Positions 44,617 through 53,313 of a stretch of 64,000 nucleotides of DNA are shown piece after piece (within the stretch, counting starts at the first letter, position 1; each line of letters starts with the position of its first letter). Position numbers and translations under genes: made by a program. Location: contig NZ_CP040753.1 in assembly GCF_006064855.1 (NCBI RefSeq), forward strand, positions 2,770,001 to 2,834,000, read 5' to 3'. The notes beneath the pieces are model-generated. The model made no database searches. It had not been told where the DNA came from and saw only the letters and a list, made by a program, of their open reading frames with translations. The stretch comes from Sulfitobacter sp. BSw21498 (GTDB taxonomy: Bacteria > Pseudomonadota > Alphaproteobacteria > Rhodobacterales > Rhodobacteraceae).

Positions 44617-47595
44617 TTACGCTGTCCAGATTTTGCAGAGGGTCGCTTTGGTCTCTTGCATCTGAGTTACTGAGTCATAGCCATATGTTTGCGCGGTGTT
44701 GGTGGATTCACCCAAGACATAAGGGTCAGCCCCGTCTGGATATCTGTCCCGCAAATCAACGCCTTCCATGTGGCCGCCAAAGTGGAATGGCATGAATGCC
44801 ACGCCGCTTTCGACACGTTCCGTGACCATCGCCATCACTTTGACCTTGCCGCCTTCGGGGCCTTCGACCCAGACATCGGCCCCGTCACGCACGCCCAGAT
44901 CGTTGGCGTCCCGGGTGTTGATTTCGATGAACATGTCTTGCTGAAGCTCGGCCAACCAAGGGTTGGACCGGGTTTCGTCGCCGCCACCTTCGTATTCGAC
45001 CAACCGACCAGAGGTCAGTACGATCGGATAGTCCTTGGAAAAGTCGTTTTCCTGAATGGACTTATACATTGTGGGCAGGCGCCAGAACTTTTTGTCGTCA
45101 TAGGTCGGGTAGTCGGCGACCAGATCACGACGGTTGGTGTACAGCGGCTCGCGGTGGATTGGCACCGGATCGGGGAAGGTCCAGACCACGGCGCGGGCCT
45201 TGGCGTTGCCGAAGGGGGCGCAGCCATGCTTGATCGCGACGCGCTGGATGCCGCCCGAAAGGTCGGTTTTCCAGTTCACGCCACCGGTATCGGCAACGTA
45301 ATCCGACGGGGTTTCGCCGGTTTGCGATGTCTCGCCGACTTCCTCGTTCGGCTTTGCATTCGCCGGTGCGCCTTCGGGATAGCCCGCGACATAGTTGATC
45401 ACCGCCATCTCATCGTCGGTGAGGTCTTTTTCCCAGCCCAGTTCACGCAGCATGGACATGGTGAACTCTGGGTAGCCGTCCTTGATCTCGGACCCGGCGC
45501 TGTAAACGCCGTCGGCCAGCAGGCTTTCACCGTCACGCTCTACGCCGAAACGGGCGCGGAAGGTCAGGCCACCTTCGGCCACCGGCAAGGACATATCGTA
45601 CAGGTTCGCCGTGCCGGGGTGGTTCATCTCGGGTGTGCCCCAAGCAGGCCATGGCAAACCGTAGAAATCGCCATCGGCAGGGCCGCCCTTGGCGCGCAGG
45701 GTGGTGCGGTCAAAGGTGTGCTGGTTGGCCATGTGCATTTTCATGCGTTCAGGGCTTTGACCGGTGTACCCAATGGTCCACATGCCGCGGTTGAATTCGC
45801 GGGTCAGGTCCTCGATGTTGGGCTCGTCACCGTCCAGCGCGATGTTCTTGAACAGGCGATCGCTGAAGCCGAACTTGTCGGCGAACAGTTTGATGATCGT
45901 GTGGTCAGGCTTGGATTCAAACAGGGGTTCAACGACCTGATCGCGCCATTGCAGCGACCGGTTGGACGCCGTGACAGAACCGCGGGTTTCGAACTGGGTC
46001 GTTGCGGGCAACAGATACAGCCCGTCTTGGCGGTCCTGCATAACGGCGGAAACCGTTGGGTACGGATCGACAACGACCATAAGGTCGAGTTTTTCCATCG
46101 CGGTGACCATTTCCTTTTGACGGGTCTGCGAGTTGGGCGCGTGGCCCCACAGAACCATCGCACGGGTGTTGTCCGGCTGGTCAATGTTTTCCTTGTCTTC
46201 CAGCACACCGTCAATCCAGCGGCTGACGGGGATACCGGTCAGGTTCATCATCGAGGTGTCGTTGAACGACGCCTTGGAGAAACGGGATTGCAACCATTCA
46301 AGGTCTTCTTCCCAAACCCGTGCCCAGTGTGCCCAAGCGCCTGCGGACAGACCGTAGTAGCCCGGCAGCGTATCCGCCAGAACGCCCAGATCGGTCGCGC
46401 CCTGCACGTTGTCGTGGCCACGGAAAATGTTGGTGCCGCCGCCAGCGGTGCCCATGTTGCCAAGGGCCAGCTGCAAGATGCAGTAGGCGCGGGTGTTGTT
46501 GTTACCGTTGCTGTGCTGTGTGCCACCCATGCACCAGATTACGGTGCCGGGGCGGTTGTTGGCCAGCGTACGCGCGACGCGCTCAAGCTGTGAGCCGGGT
46601 GCGCCGGTAACGCGTTCGACCTCTTCTGGTGTCCATTTCGCGACTTCGTCACGGATCTGGTCCATGCCCCAAACGCGGGTGCGGATGAATTCTTTGTCTT
46701 CCCACCCGTTTTCGAAGATGTGCCAGAGAATACCCCAGACCAATGCGACGTCCGAACCGGGACGGAAGCGGACATATTCATCCGCATGGGCCGCCGTGCG
46801 GGTAAAGCGTGGATCGCAGACAATCAGCGGCGCGTTGTTCTGCTCTTTCGCTTTCAACAGGTGCAGCAGCGATACAGGGTGCGCCTCGGCAGGGTTGCCG
46901 CCGATGATAAAGATCGCCTGGCTGTTGTGGATATCGTTATAGCTGTTGGTCATGGCGCCGTAGCCCCATGTGTTCGCAACGCCCGCAACCGTGGTGGAGT
47001 GACAAATACGTGCCTGGTGGTCGACGTTGTTTGTGCCCCAATAGGCCGCGAACTTGCGGAACAGGTACGCCTGTTCGTTGTTATGCTTGGCCGAGCCGAG
47101 CCAATAGACGGAATCGGGACCGCTTTCTTCGCGGATCACGTTCATCTTGTCGCCGATTTCGTTGATCGCCTGTTCCCAGCTGATCCGAACCCACTGGCCA
47201 CCCTCTTTTTTCATCGGGTATTTCAGCCGGCGTTCACCGTGGGCGTGTTCGCGAACCGAGGCCCCTTTGGCGCAGTGCGAGCCAAGGTTGAACGGGCTGT
47301 CCCAACCGGGCTCCTGACCCGTCCAGACGCCATTCGTCACTTCGGCAATGACCGTACAGCCAACCGAACAGTGGGTGCAGACCGATTTGATGGTCTCTAC
47401 CGCGCCGCTGACGGCTGTTGCTGCCGACGCTTGTGTAACAGAGCCCGCAGTCGCTGCGATGGCCGCAAGGCCACCGATGGCCAGACCGGACCCGCGCAGG
47501 AATGCGCGGCGGTCAACGGATTTTTCCGCGATGTCGGATAGCATGCCCGCCCGCTGGGGCCGCCGTGCCATCCCGTTGGTTTTTTTCCGAAGCAT
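44617..47595 (-). CDS. fdhA: Formate dehydrogenase catalytic alpha subunit, Tat-exported, Cys type
   Basis: 992-residue molybdopterin (bis-MGD) oxidoreductase that oxidises formate. The Tat signal DRRAFLRGS is at residues 28-36 with a hydrophobic stretch to about 60, so the mature enzyme faces the periplasm. The [4Fe-4S] ligands are Cys73, 76, 80 and 108 (CTHCSVGC, SHCAKGAS). The metal ligand is Cys198 followed by His199 (ARICHST), where E. coli enzymes have selenocysteine. GGA ribosome site before the ATG at 47595. Neighbouring tungstate uptake genes suggest W rather than Mo as metal; sequence alone does not decide. Confidence 0.96.
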   Translation of the reverse strand: MLRKKTNGMARRPQRAGMLSDIAEKSVDRRAFLRGSGLAIGGLAAIAATAGSVTQASAATAVSGAVETIKSVCTHCSVGCTVIAEVTNGVWTGQEPGWDSPFNLGSHCAKGASVREHAHGERRLKYPMKKEGGQWVRISWEQAINEIGDKMNVIREESGPDSVYWLGSAKHNNEQAYLFRKFAAYWGTNNVDHQARICHSTTVAGVANTWGYGAMTNSYNDIHNSQAIFIIGGNPAEAHPVSLLHLLKAKEQNNAPLIVCDPRFTRTAAHADEYVRFRPGSDVALVWGILWHIFENGWEDKEFIRTRVWGMDQIRDEVAKWTPEEVERVTGAPGSQLERVARTLANNRPGTVIWCMGGTQHSNGNNNTRAYCILQLALGNMGTAGGGTNIFRGHDNVQGATDLGVLADTLPGYYGLSAGAWAHWARVWEEDLEWLQSRFSKASFNDTSMMNLTGIPVSRWIDGVLEDKENIDQPDNTRAMVLWGHAPNSQTRQKEMVTAMEKLDLMVVVDPYPTVSAVMQDRQDGLYLLPATTQFETRGSVTASNRSLQWRDQVVEPLFESKPDHTIIKLFADKFGFSDRLFKNIALDGDEPNIEDLTREFNRGMWTIGYTGQSPERMKMHMANQHTFDRTTLRAKGGPADGDFYGLPWPAWGTPEMNHPGTANLYDMSLPVAEGGLTFRARFGVERDGESLLADGVYSAGSEIKDGYPEFTMSMLRELGWEKDLTDDEMAVINYVAGYPEGAPANAKPNEEVGETSQTGETPSDYVADTGGVNWKTDLSGGIQRVAIKHGCAPFGNAKARAVVWTFPDPVPIHREPLYTNRRDLVADYPTYDDKKFWRLPTMYKSIQENDFSKDYPIVLTSGRLVEYEGGGDETRSNPWLAELQQDMFIEINTRDANDLGVRDGADVWVEGPEGGKVKVMAMVTERVESGVAFMPFHFGGHMEGVDLRDRYPDGADPYVLGESTNTAQTYGYDSVTQMQETKATLCKIWTA

Positions 47596-47658
47596 AATAG
47601 TCTCCCTAGAGGCCCGCGTGCTCTGACCGCGAGGGTCGGATCGGGGCTAAGTTTTCCT

Positions 47659-47678
47659 CCCGCGGTTGGGCCCGCGGG
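47659..47678 (-). other. Hairpin in the leader between the small Tat gene and fdhA
   Basis: CCCGCGG (47659-47665) pairs with CCGCGGG (47672-47678), 7 bp with a 6-nt loop, 63 bp before the fdhA start. It may help set different levels of the helper and structural mRNA parts. Confidence 0.45.
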
Positions 47679-47693
47679 TCGTTGATCACTGAA

Positions 47694-47882
47694 TTAGAAG
47701 CGTGTGCTTTCCAGATAGGCGCGGGTATGCGCGGTATCCTGCATCCGGTCCGACTGCAGGTCGACCGGCTGCGCTTCTGCGGCGGTGCCGCTGGTGGCCA
47801 CGGCGACGGCGGCTGCCGGTGCAGCGGTCCCTGCCAGTTTCAGGAAATTGCGGCGGTTGGTGCCTTTGGTATCCTGGGTCAT
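47694..47882 (-). CDS. Small Tat-signal protein of the formate dehydrogenase region (FdhX type)
   Basis: 62-residue protein carrying a twin-arginine signal (TNRRNFLKLAG at residues 8-18) and a short mature tail ending YLESTRF. It belongs to the known group of tiny Tat-targeted proteins encoded before fdhA in proteobacteria (called FdhX in Shewanella). Its exact role is unclear; it may dock with the FDH complex or its chaperone. It lies 58 bp after the TorD gene and 98 bp before fdhA. Confidence 0.88.
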   Translation of the reverse strand: MTQDTKGTNRRNFLKLAGTAAPAAAVAVATSGTAAEAQPVDLQSDRMQDTAHTRAYLESTRF

Positions 47883-47940
47883 GGGTTAAACCCCTTTCCT
47901 TGGTTGCGCGGGGGGTAAGGCCCCGCCTGATGTTGTGCGG

Positions 47941-48549
47941 TTATCCCGCCGTCATACGAAATGCTTCGCGTTCGATGTCCATTAAGGCGCTGCCGACAGC
48001 GGCAACCCCTGCATACAGGACGGAGTTTTTGGCCCCTTGGAGGTCGGTAAAGAAGTGACCTGCCCAAGGCGCGATGTGTTTGTTAAAGAATGCCCGCTGC
48101 GCGGCGTCGCTGGCGGGCGTACCAAAGCGGCCCACGATCATGCCGCCCATCATCTCCATCAGGGAGGCGATGTTGTCTTCGGGTTCAAAGACGTTTTCGG
48201 CGCGACTGATGCGCTGTGCGGCCATGTCGCTGCGCAAGGCAGCCAGTGGTTTTTCATTCAGAAAACCCGTTAGGTAATAGCTGGCATATGGCAAAAGTTC
48301 GCCCCGCCCGAGCCCGATGAACAGCGCGTTAAATTCGGTCTGCACCTTTTTGGGAGTGACGGCCTTGGCCACACGCGCCAGCCCATTGATCGCCTCGCCC
48401 AAGGAACTGTCATCCCCCGACAGGCCAGCGGTCTGGTCCAGCAGCATCTGGTCGGCGGGCCGTGCCAGCATCACGCCAAGATAGTTGTACAAATCGGCGC
48501 GCAGGCGATCTTCGGCAGTGACTTGTATGGCTTGGGCGGCAGCGGTCAT
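47941..48549 (-). CDS. TorD-family molecular chaperone
   Basis: 202-residue all-helical chaperone of the TorD/DmsD type that guards the Tat signal and helps cofactor insertion of molybdo- and tungsto-enzymes. The family blocks are a helix with DLYNYLGVMLARPAD, YASYYLTGFLNEKPLAALR in part, and EPEDNIASLMEMMGGMI in part. It overlaps the DUF3306 gene by 4 bp. It almost certainly serves FdhA, encoded next to it. Confidence 0.9.
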   Translation of the reverse strand: MTAAAQAIQVTAEDRLRADLYNYLGVMLARPADQMLLDQTAGLSGDDSSLGEAINGLARVAKAVTPKKVQTEFNALFIGLGRGELLPYASYYLTGFLNEKPLAALRSDMAAQRISRAENVFEPEDNIASLMEMMGGMIVGRFGTPASDAAQRAFFNKHIAPWAGHFFTDLQGAKNSVLYAGVAAVGSALMDIEREAFRMTAG

Positions 48550-49160
48550 GCGCGGTGCTCCTCAAAACGAAAGGCCATCCGGCGCGGGGGCAGGGCGGCG
48601 GGTTCCTCTATCGCGGCGTCGGCGATAGCGGTTTCTGCGGGGGCGTCCGCTTGGGCGACTGCGGCGGGCGCGTCGATCTCTACCGGTGCAGCGGGCTGTG
48701 TATCTTCGTCGATCGCAGGAGCCTCTGCCGTATCAGATGCAGCTTCTAGCGATGCCGCCGCTTTGCGTGCGACATCTTCGATATGGCGGCGTAGGCCCTT
48801 GCCCACCTCATAGCTTGTGGTGAAATTCGTTACTGCAGACGCTTGGGTGTAGTCGTCGGCATAATCAACAAGATCATCCAGACAGGCCAACGCCGGATCA
48901 GACACCCACAGCTTGCGCAGCGCACGGCGGCGCAGGTGTTCAGGAATGGCACGTGCCATGAACGCCGAGAAATCATCGCCGGACTTCATCGTGTCGGGAT
49001 CGGGTAGGTCAAGCTCTGCCAGCAGGTCTTCGTCGGTCTTTTCTGCCAGCGTGGCCTGATGCTCTGCCTCGGCCTGCGCAACGGCGGCTTGTTGTTCGGC
49101 GGCTTGCTCTGCTTTGACGGCAGCGCGGCGACGATCCCAGAAAGAGGTTTGACGGGTCAT
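48546..49160 (-). CDS. DUF3306 domain protein
   Basis: 204-residue acidic, Ala-rich soluble protein. The folded DUF3306 core is at residues 10-115 (FWDRRRAAVKAE, PEHLRRRALRKLWVSDPALACLDDLVDY in parts), followed by a low-complexity Ala/Pro/Glu tail of about 80 residues. It is found with formate dehydrogenase operons in many proteobacteria, usually next to DUF3305; the function is unknown. It is coupled on both sides by 4-bp overlaps. Confidence 0.85.
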   Translation of the reverse strand: MTRQTSFWDRRRAAVKAEQAAEQQAAVAQAEAEHQATLAEKTDEDLLAELDLPDPDTMKSGDDFSAFMARAIPEHLRRRALRKLWVSDPALACLDDLVDYADDYTQASAVTNFTTSYEVGKGLRRHIEDVARKAAASLEAASDTAEAPAIDEDTQPAAPVEIDAPAAVAQADAPAETAIADAAIEEPAALPPRRMAFRFEEHRA

Positions 49161-49723
49161 TGCGATGACCCCGAACGGACCGTACGCGGCGCACGGTATA
49201 CATCAGAGGTCTGCGAGATGCGCGCATCCCCGATCCCGTCCTGTTTCGGCTCTTGGTATTTGTCGCGTCGCCGCTTCACAAAGGCTTCTTCTTCGTGGTG
49301 CGTGTCGACATAAGCGCCGATCCACGCGTGAACCTGTGGCGTCATCATCACCTTTTCAACGATGTCTTCGCCATTGTCGCTGTAGTCTTGCGCCTCATAG
49401 GGCGATGCGGTGACCATCACCACGTCAAGCGGGCGGTCGGCGTCGCGGGTCTCGCGGCAGATGATGTAAAGGCAGGGCACATTGGCGGCGAGGCCATGAA
49501 CATAAGCCTCTGTATCCGACCGGTACAGCGTCAGCGGCACGGTGGTCACGTGATAATCAGAAACGCCGCCTTCGGTGCGCAGCAGCTTCCAGTCGGCAGG
49601 GTCGGCACCCGGCAGAACACAAACCGCACGCCAAACGACTTTCGCCCACCGCGTCACGCCGGGTGACTTGCGAAGGACAACCCCGACGGGCATCGTTTGC
49701 GCTGATTTAAGCGGTGCGTTCAA
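49157..49723 (-). CDS. DUF3305 domain protein
   Basis: About 188 residues; DUF3305 core with MPVGVVLRKSPGVTRWAKVVW in part, VHGLAANVPCLYIICRE in part and MMTPQVHAWIGAYVDTHHEEE in part. The start is uncertain: I chose a TTG at 49723, preceded by GGAAACTGAAA, over ATG at 49777 (no ribosome site) and ATG at 49693 (short). It is the first gene of the fdh run. The function is unknown; its strict company with FDH genes suggests a helper in assembly. Confidence 0.78.
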   Translation of the reverse strand: MNAPLKSAQTMPVGVVLRKSPGVTRWAKVVWRAVCVLPGADPADWKLLRTEGGVSDYHVTTVPLTLYRSDTEAYVHGLAANVPCLYIICRETRDADRPLDVVMVTASPYEAQDYSDNGEDIVEKVMMTPQVHAWIGAYVDTHHEEEAFVKRRRDKYQEPKQDGIGDARISQTSDVYRAPRTVRSGSSQ

Positions 49724-50059
49724 TTTCAGTTTCCAATGATGTTTCAGGCGTTTCCGGCCCCATACTGACGTAATCATAACGCGGATCAAAGAGGATTCTA
49801 GGGCTGAATCACACAGTTTTGTAAATGCCGCAATGCAGCATTTACCGAACGTCAATATTTACCATATTTGCTTGGGGCTTGGCCCTTTCTGACTGTTTTT
49901 GTTGGGTAATTCATGCTGTGGATGCAAATGTCCCTTTCGCGGCCAAAGGGGGTAAATAGGGGTTTGCGGCGGGTCGCGAACACCACTAGCTTGTCCGGCA
50001 AGCGCTGACAGCACCCTGACGCTTGCTTGATACCCATCGGTGCTGTCCCTGAGGAGATT
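49724..50059. promoter_or_regulatory. Divergent promoter region of the two fdh arms
   Basis: 336 bp, AT-richer than its flanks, that must drive both the leftward fdh-tup run and the rightward ferredoxin block. It contains the 25-bp inverted repeat listed separately, AT-rich tracts at 49852-49870 and 49950-49957, and repeats of GGTAAAT on the minus strand near the palindrome. I could not assign -35/-10 boxes or an FNR box with confidence. Confidence 0.6.
49821..49845. promoter_or_regulatory. 25-bp inverted repeat, probable operator of the fdh divergon
   Basis: GTAAATGC (49821-49828) and GCATTTAC (49838-49845) are exact complements across 9 bp, a spacing that suits a dimeric regulator. It lies about 100 bp from the leftward start and 215 bp from the rightward start. 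The binding protein is unknown. Confidence 0.55.
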
Positions 50060-52012
50060 ATGGAAAAGACTTTTCTGTTTTGCGACTGTTTGGGCAGTCA
50101 GGATATTGACGCGCCTGCCTTGTCTAAGGCGACGGGTTTGCCCTGTTCGAAAGTGTATAACTGTCTGTGTACAGATCAGATCGGCATTGCCGCAGAGGCG
50201 ATAGCGGCGGGTGACACTGTGATCGCCTGCCAGCAAGAGCGCCCCCGCTTTGAAGAGCTTGCCGCCGAGATTGAGGCAGAAGTGCCCGAGTTCGTCGACA
50301 TCCGTGACCGCGCCGGCTGGCATGATGACAAGGGTGACGCGACGCCCAAGATGGCGGCGCTCTTGGCAGAGCAGCAACTAGCGGTGCCGGCTCCGCGTGT
50401 GTTGGATGTGGTGTCCGAAGGCACTTGCCTGATCATGGCCCCCCCCGCCCTCGCGCTTGAGGTGGCTGAAACCGTGGCCGATACATTGGCCGTGACGGTG
50501 CTGTGGCAGGGTGATTATGACACGGCGGTTGATCCGCGTTTCGACGTGGTCAAAGGCGACCTGCGCAAGGCGTCGGGCGCGTTAGGCAATTTCAACCTGA
50601 CCTTCGATGGCTTGCAGATGCTGATCCCCGGTGGACGGGGTGCGCCGTCGTTTACCGCGCCGCGGGACGGGGCAAAATCGCAATGCGATATCATTCTGGA
50701 TTTGACGGGAGATACATCGCTGTTCCCCGCGCCGCACAAACGTGACGGTTATTTGCGGGCCGATCCGGGCAGCAAACCCGCCGTGGCGCAGGCCGTGCGC
50801 GACGCCATGCAGATGGTCGGGACCTTTGAAAAGCCGCTGTATGTCCGGCTGACCGAAAGCCTGTGCGCCCATTCACGGGCCGAACAGCCCGCCTGTTCCA
50901 ACTGTCTGGACTTGTGCCCGACGGGGGCCATTACCTCTGCTGGTGAACATGTCGCAATCGACCCGATGATCTGCGCGGGTTGTGGCAGCTGTTCGGCCGT
51001 GTGCCCGTCCGGCGCAATCACCTATGACGCGCCGCCCGTGGATACGCTGTTCCGCCGGGTGTCGACGCTGGCATCGACCTATCGCAAGGCAGGCGGCAAC
51101 GCGCCGCGCTTGTTGGTACATGACGAAGACCACGGGGCCGAGATGATCCGCCTTTACGCGCGGTTCGGCGCTGGCTTGCCAGTTGATGTTATCCCGCTGG
51201 CCGTAGATGCGCTTGCAGGGTTCGGCCATGCTGAAATGTTGGCCGCACTTGGCTGCGGGTTTGTGCATGTCGATGTGCTGCTGTCCCCCCGCACAGAGCG
51301 CGACGTGATCGAGGTTCAGGCCGAGCTTGCCCGTGCCATCAGTGGCACTGATACAATCCGCCTGATTGATGTTGCCGATCCCGATGCGCTGGAAACCGCA
51401 TTGGTCACCGAAACGCTGCAACCCGCGCATGACACCCTGCTGCCCATGGGCACCCGTCGTCAGGTCGCGCGGCTTGCGGGCAAGACCTTGCAGCCCGAGG
51501 CCAAGGTGATCGATCTGCCCGATGCCGCTCCCTATGGTGCCGTGCTGGTGGATACGGATGCCTGCACGCTGTGCTTGTCGTGCGTGTCGCTCTGCCCGTC
51601 GGGCGCGCTTGGCGATAATCCCGATCTACCGCAGCTCCGCTTTCAAGAAGATGCCTGCCTGCAATGCGGGCTCTGTGCCAATATCTGCCCCGAAGACGCG
51701 ATCACGCTGAAACCCCAGCTGAACCTGACCGCGCAGGCCTTTACCCAAGTGGTGCTGCACGAGGAAGAACCCTTTGCCTGCATCGAATGCGGGTCGCTGT
51801 TCGGCGTGAAATCCACCGTGGAAAAGATCACCGAAAAGCTGGCGGGCAAGCACGCTATGTTCGCCTCGTCCGAGGCGGCAAAGATGATCCAGATGTGCGA
51901 CAATTGCAGGATCAACGCGCAGTACCACGCGCAGAACAATCCGCTAGCGGGCAAAGAACGCCCCCGCGTACGCACATCCGAAGACTATTTTAGCAAGCGC
52001 AAAGACCACTAG
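50060..52012 (+). CDS. Multi-cluster 4Fe-4S protein of the formate dehydrogenase region
   Basis: 650-residue cytoplasmic-looking protein with no signal or membrane helix. A Cys-rich N-terminus (CDCLGSQ, CSKVYNCLC) precedes a domain of about 250 residues; then come four cluster motifs: an irregular one from Cys279 (CSNCLDLCP), and regular ones from Cys305 (CAGCGSCSAVCP), Cys502 (CTLCLSCVSLCP) and Cys533 (CLQCGLCANICP). A zinc-like CIEC...CDNC pair is near the C-terminus. GAGGAG site at the ATG 50060. It heads the five-gene block divergent from fdh. The reaction is unknown; electron supply for cofactor or cluster assembly is inference. Confidence 0.87.
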   Translation: MEKTFLFCDCLGSQDIDAPALSKATGLPCSKVYNCLCTDQIGIAAEAIAAGDTVIACQQERPRFEELAAEIEAEVPEFVDIRDRAGWHDDKGDATPKMAALLAEQQLAVPAPRVLDVVSEGTCLIMAPPALALEVAETVADTLAVTVLWQGDYDTAVDPRFDVVKGDLRKASGALGNFNLTFDGLQMLIPGGRGAPSFTAPRDGAKSQCDIILDLTGDTSLFPAPHKRDGYLRADPGSKPAVAQAVRDAMQMVGTFEKPLYVRLTESLCAHSRAEQPACSNCLDLCPTGAITSAGEHVAIDPMICAGCGSCSAVCPSGAITYDAPPVDTLFRRVSTLASTYRKAGGNAPRLLVHDEDHGAEMIRLYARFGAGLPVDVIPLAVDALAGFGHAEMLAALGCGFVHVDVLLSPRTERDVIEVQAELARAISGTDTIRLIDVADPDALETALVTETLQPAHDTLLPMGTRRQVARLAGKTLQPEAKVIDLPDAAPYGAVLVDTDACTLCLSCVSLCPSGALGDNPDLPQLRFQEDACLQCGLCANICPEDAITLKPQLNLTAQAFTQVVLHEEEPFACIECGSLFGVKSTVEKITEKLAGKHAMFASSEAAKMIQMCDNCRINAQYHAQNNPLAGKERPRVRTSEDYFSKRKDH

Positions 52013-52048
52013 GCGCTGTGCAGACCCACCCCAGAACAGGAGAAAATC

Positions 52049-52249
52049 ATGAGCGATGATTTCAACATGTCGATGCGCAAGTTCCTCAAGCAGGTCGGCG
52101 TGACCTCGCAGCAAGCCATCGAAGAAGCGATGCGCGAGAACGGGGATACCGGCGGCAAGACATTCGAGGCCAAAGTAGTGCTGACCGTTGACGGGCTGGA
52201 CCTTGAACATGTCGTGACCGGCAAAATCCAAGGGCAGTCCGAAGCGTGA
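52049..52249 (+). CDS. DUF6494 family protein
   Basis: 66-residue protein of the DUF6494 type. An N-terminal helix MSMRKFLKQVGVTSQQAIEEA in part resembles a small regulator-like helix pair, followed by two strands (FEAKVVLTVDGLDLEHVV in part). There is no metal motif. Its stop overlaps the GTG start of the Mrp gene (GTGA). The function is unknown; it travels with FDH helper genes in this group. Confidence 0.82.
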   Translation: MSDDFNMSMRKFLKQVGVTSQQAIEEAMRENGDTGGKTFEAKVVLTVDGLDLEHVVTGKIQGQSEA

Positions 52250-53313
52250 GCGTCACCCGTGATGCCGTATTGGCCTGCCTGAAAACCCTGAATGACCCCG
52301 TGTCCGGCAAGGACATCGTCGAACTGGGCCTCGTTAAAGCGTTGACCGTTGACGAGGGCGCGGTGCGCTTTGTGCTTGAGGTGAACCCAAGCCATGCTGA
52401 CGCCTACGCCAAGCTGCGCGACGAGGCAGATGCCGCGGTCAAAGCGCTTGAGGGGGTTGCCTCTGTCTCGGCTGTGCTGACCGCCCATTCGAAACAGGCA
52501 CCGCCGCCCGATTTGAAACTGGGCCGCAAATCCGAACCCGCTGGGCCAGAGAAAATTCCGGGCGTGGACCGGATTATTGCCATCGCGTCAGGCAAGGGCG
52601 GCGTCGGAAAATCTACCGTTGCTGCGAACCTTGCCTGTGCGCTGGCCGCCGAAGGCCGCCGCGTGGGCATGCTGGACGCCGATGTCTACGGCCCGTCGCA
52701 GCCGCGGATGCTGGGTGTTTCCGGACGGCCTGCGTCGCCTGATGGCAAGACGATCCTGCCGATGCGCAACTTTGGCGTGACAATGATGTCGATCGGGTTG
52801 ATGACCAATGACGATCAGGCGGTCGTCTGGCGCGGGCCGATGCTGATGGGCGCGTTGCAGCAGATGATGATGCAGGTGCAATGGGGTGCGCTGGATGTGT
52901 TGATCGTCGATCTGCCGCCGGGCACCGGCGATGTGCAGATGACCTTGGCGCAAAAAGCCCATTTAGACGGTGCGATTATTGTCAGCACGCCGCAGGATGT
53001 AGCGCTGCTGGATGCCCGCAAGGGAATCGACATGTTCAACCAGCTCAAGACTCCGATCATCGGGATGATCGAGAACATGAGCACCCATATCTGTTCCAAC
53101 TGCGGGCACGAGGAACATGTCTTTGGGCATGGCGGTGTCGTCGCCGAGGCAGAAAAGCTGGGAGTGCCGCTGCTGGCAGAGATACCGCTGCATCTGGACA
53201 TTCGTGTCGCCGCTGACGGCGGCGCGCCGATTGTCGTCTCCAAACCCGACAGCACGCAGGCTGAAAGCTTCCGCAAGGTCGCCAAAGCGCTGATCGCAGG
53301 CGGTTACGCATGA
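52246..53313 (+). CDS. Mrp/NBP35 (ApbC) family iron-sulfur carrier ATPase
   Basis: 355-residue P-loop ATPase that carries and delivers [4Fe-4S] clusters. A MIP18/DUF59 domain occupies residues 1-85; the deviant Walker A GKGGVGKST begins near residue 117 after Gly116; the cluster-binding CxxC is Cys283/Cys286 (ICSNCGHEEH). It starts with GTG, overlapping the previous stop, and its own stop overlaps the next start. Most genomes keep a housekeeping mrp elsewhere; this copy is probably dedicated to FDH or its ferredoxin partner (inference). Confidence 0.92.
   Translation: MSVTRDAVLACLKTLNDPVSGKDIVELGLVKALTVDEGAVRFVLEVNPSHADAYAKLRDEADAAVKALEGVASVSAVLTAHSKQAPPPDLKLGRKSEPAGPEKIPGVDRIIAIASGKGGVGKSTVAANLACALAAEGRRVGMLDADVYGPSQPRMLGVSGRPASPDGKTILPMRNFGVTMMSIGLMTNDDQAVVWRGPMLMGALQQMMMQVQWGALDVLIVDLPPGTGDVQMTLAQKAHLDGAIIVSTPQDVALLDARKGIDMFNQLKTPIIGMIENMSTHICSNCGHEEHVFGHGGVVAEAEKLGVPLLAEIPLHLDIRVAADGGAPIVVSKPDSTQAESFRKVAKALIAGGYA

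Noticed and set aside
44689..46593. 634-codon open frame antisense to fdhA
   Set aside because: Same shadow effect; fdhA has complete molybdopterin oxidoreductase motifs on the minus strand across the whole stretch.
44617..47595. Selenocysteine in FdhA
   Set aside because: The active-site codon is a normal Cys (residue 198), with no in-frame TGA; no SECIS needed.
49724..50059. FNR box or molybdenum/tungsten cofactor riboswitch at the fdh divergon
   Set aside because: No good TTGAT-N4-ATCAA match and no recognisable Moco or Tuco RNA motif when read by eye; a covariance-model search would be decisive.
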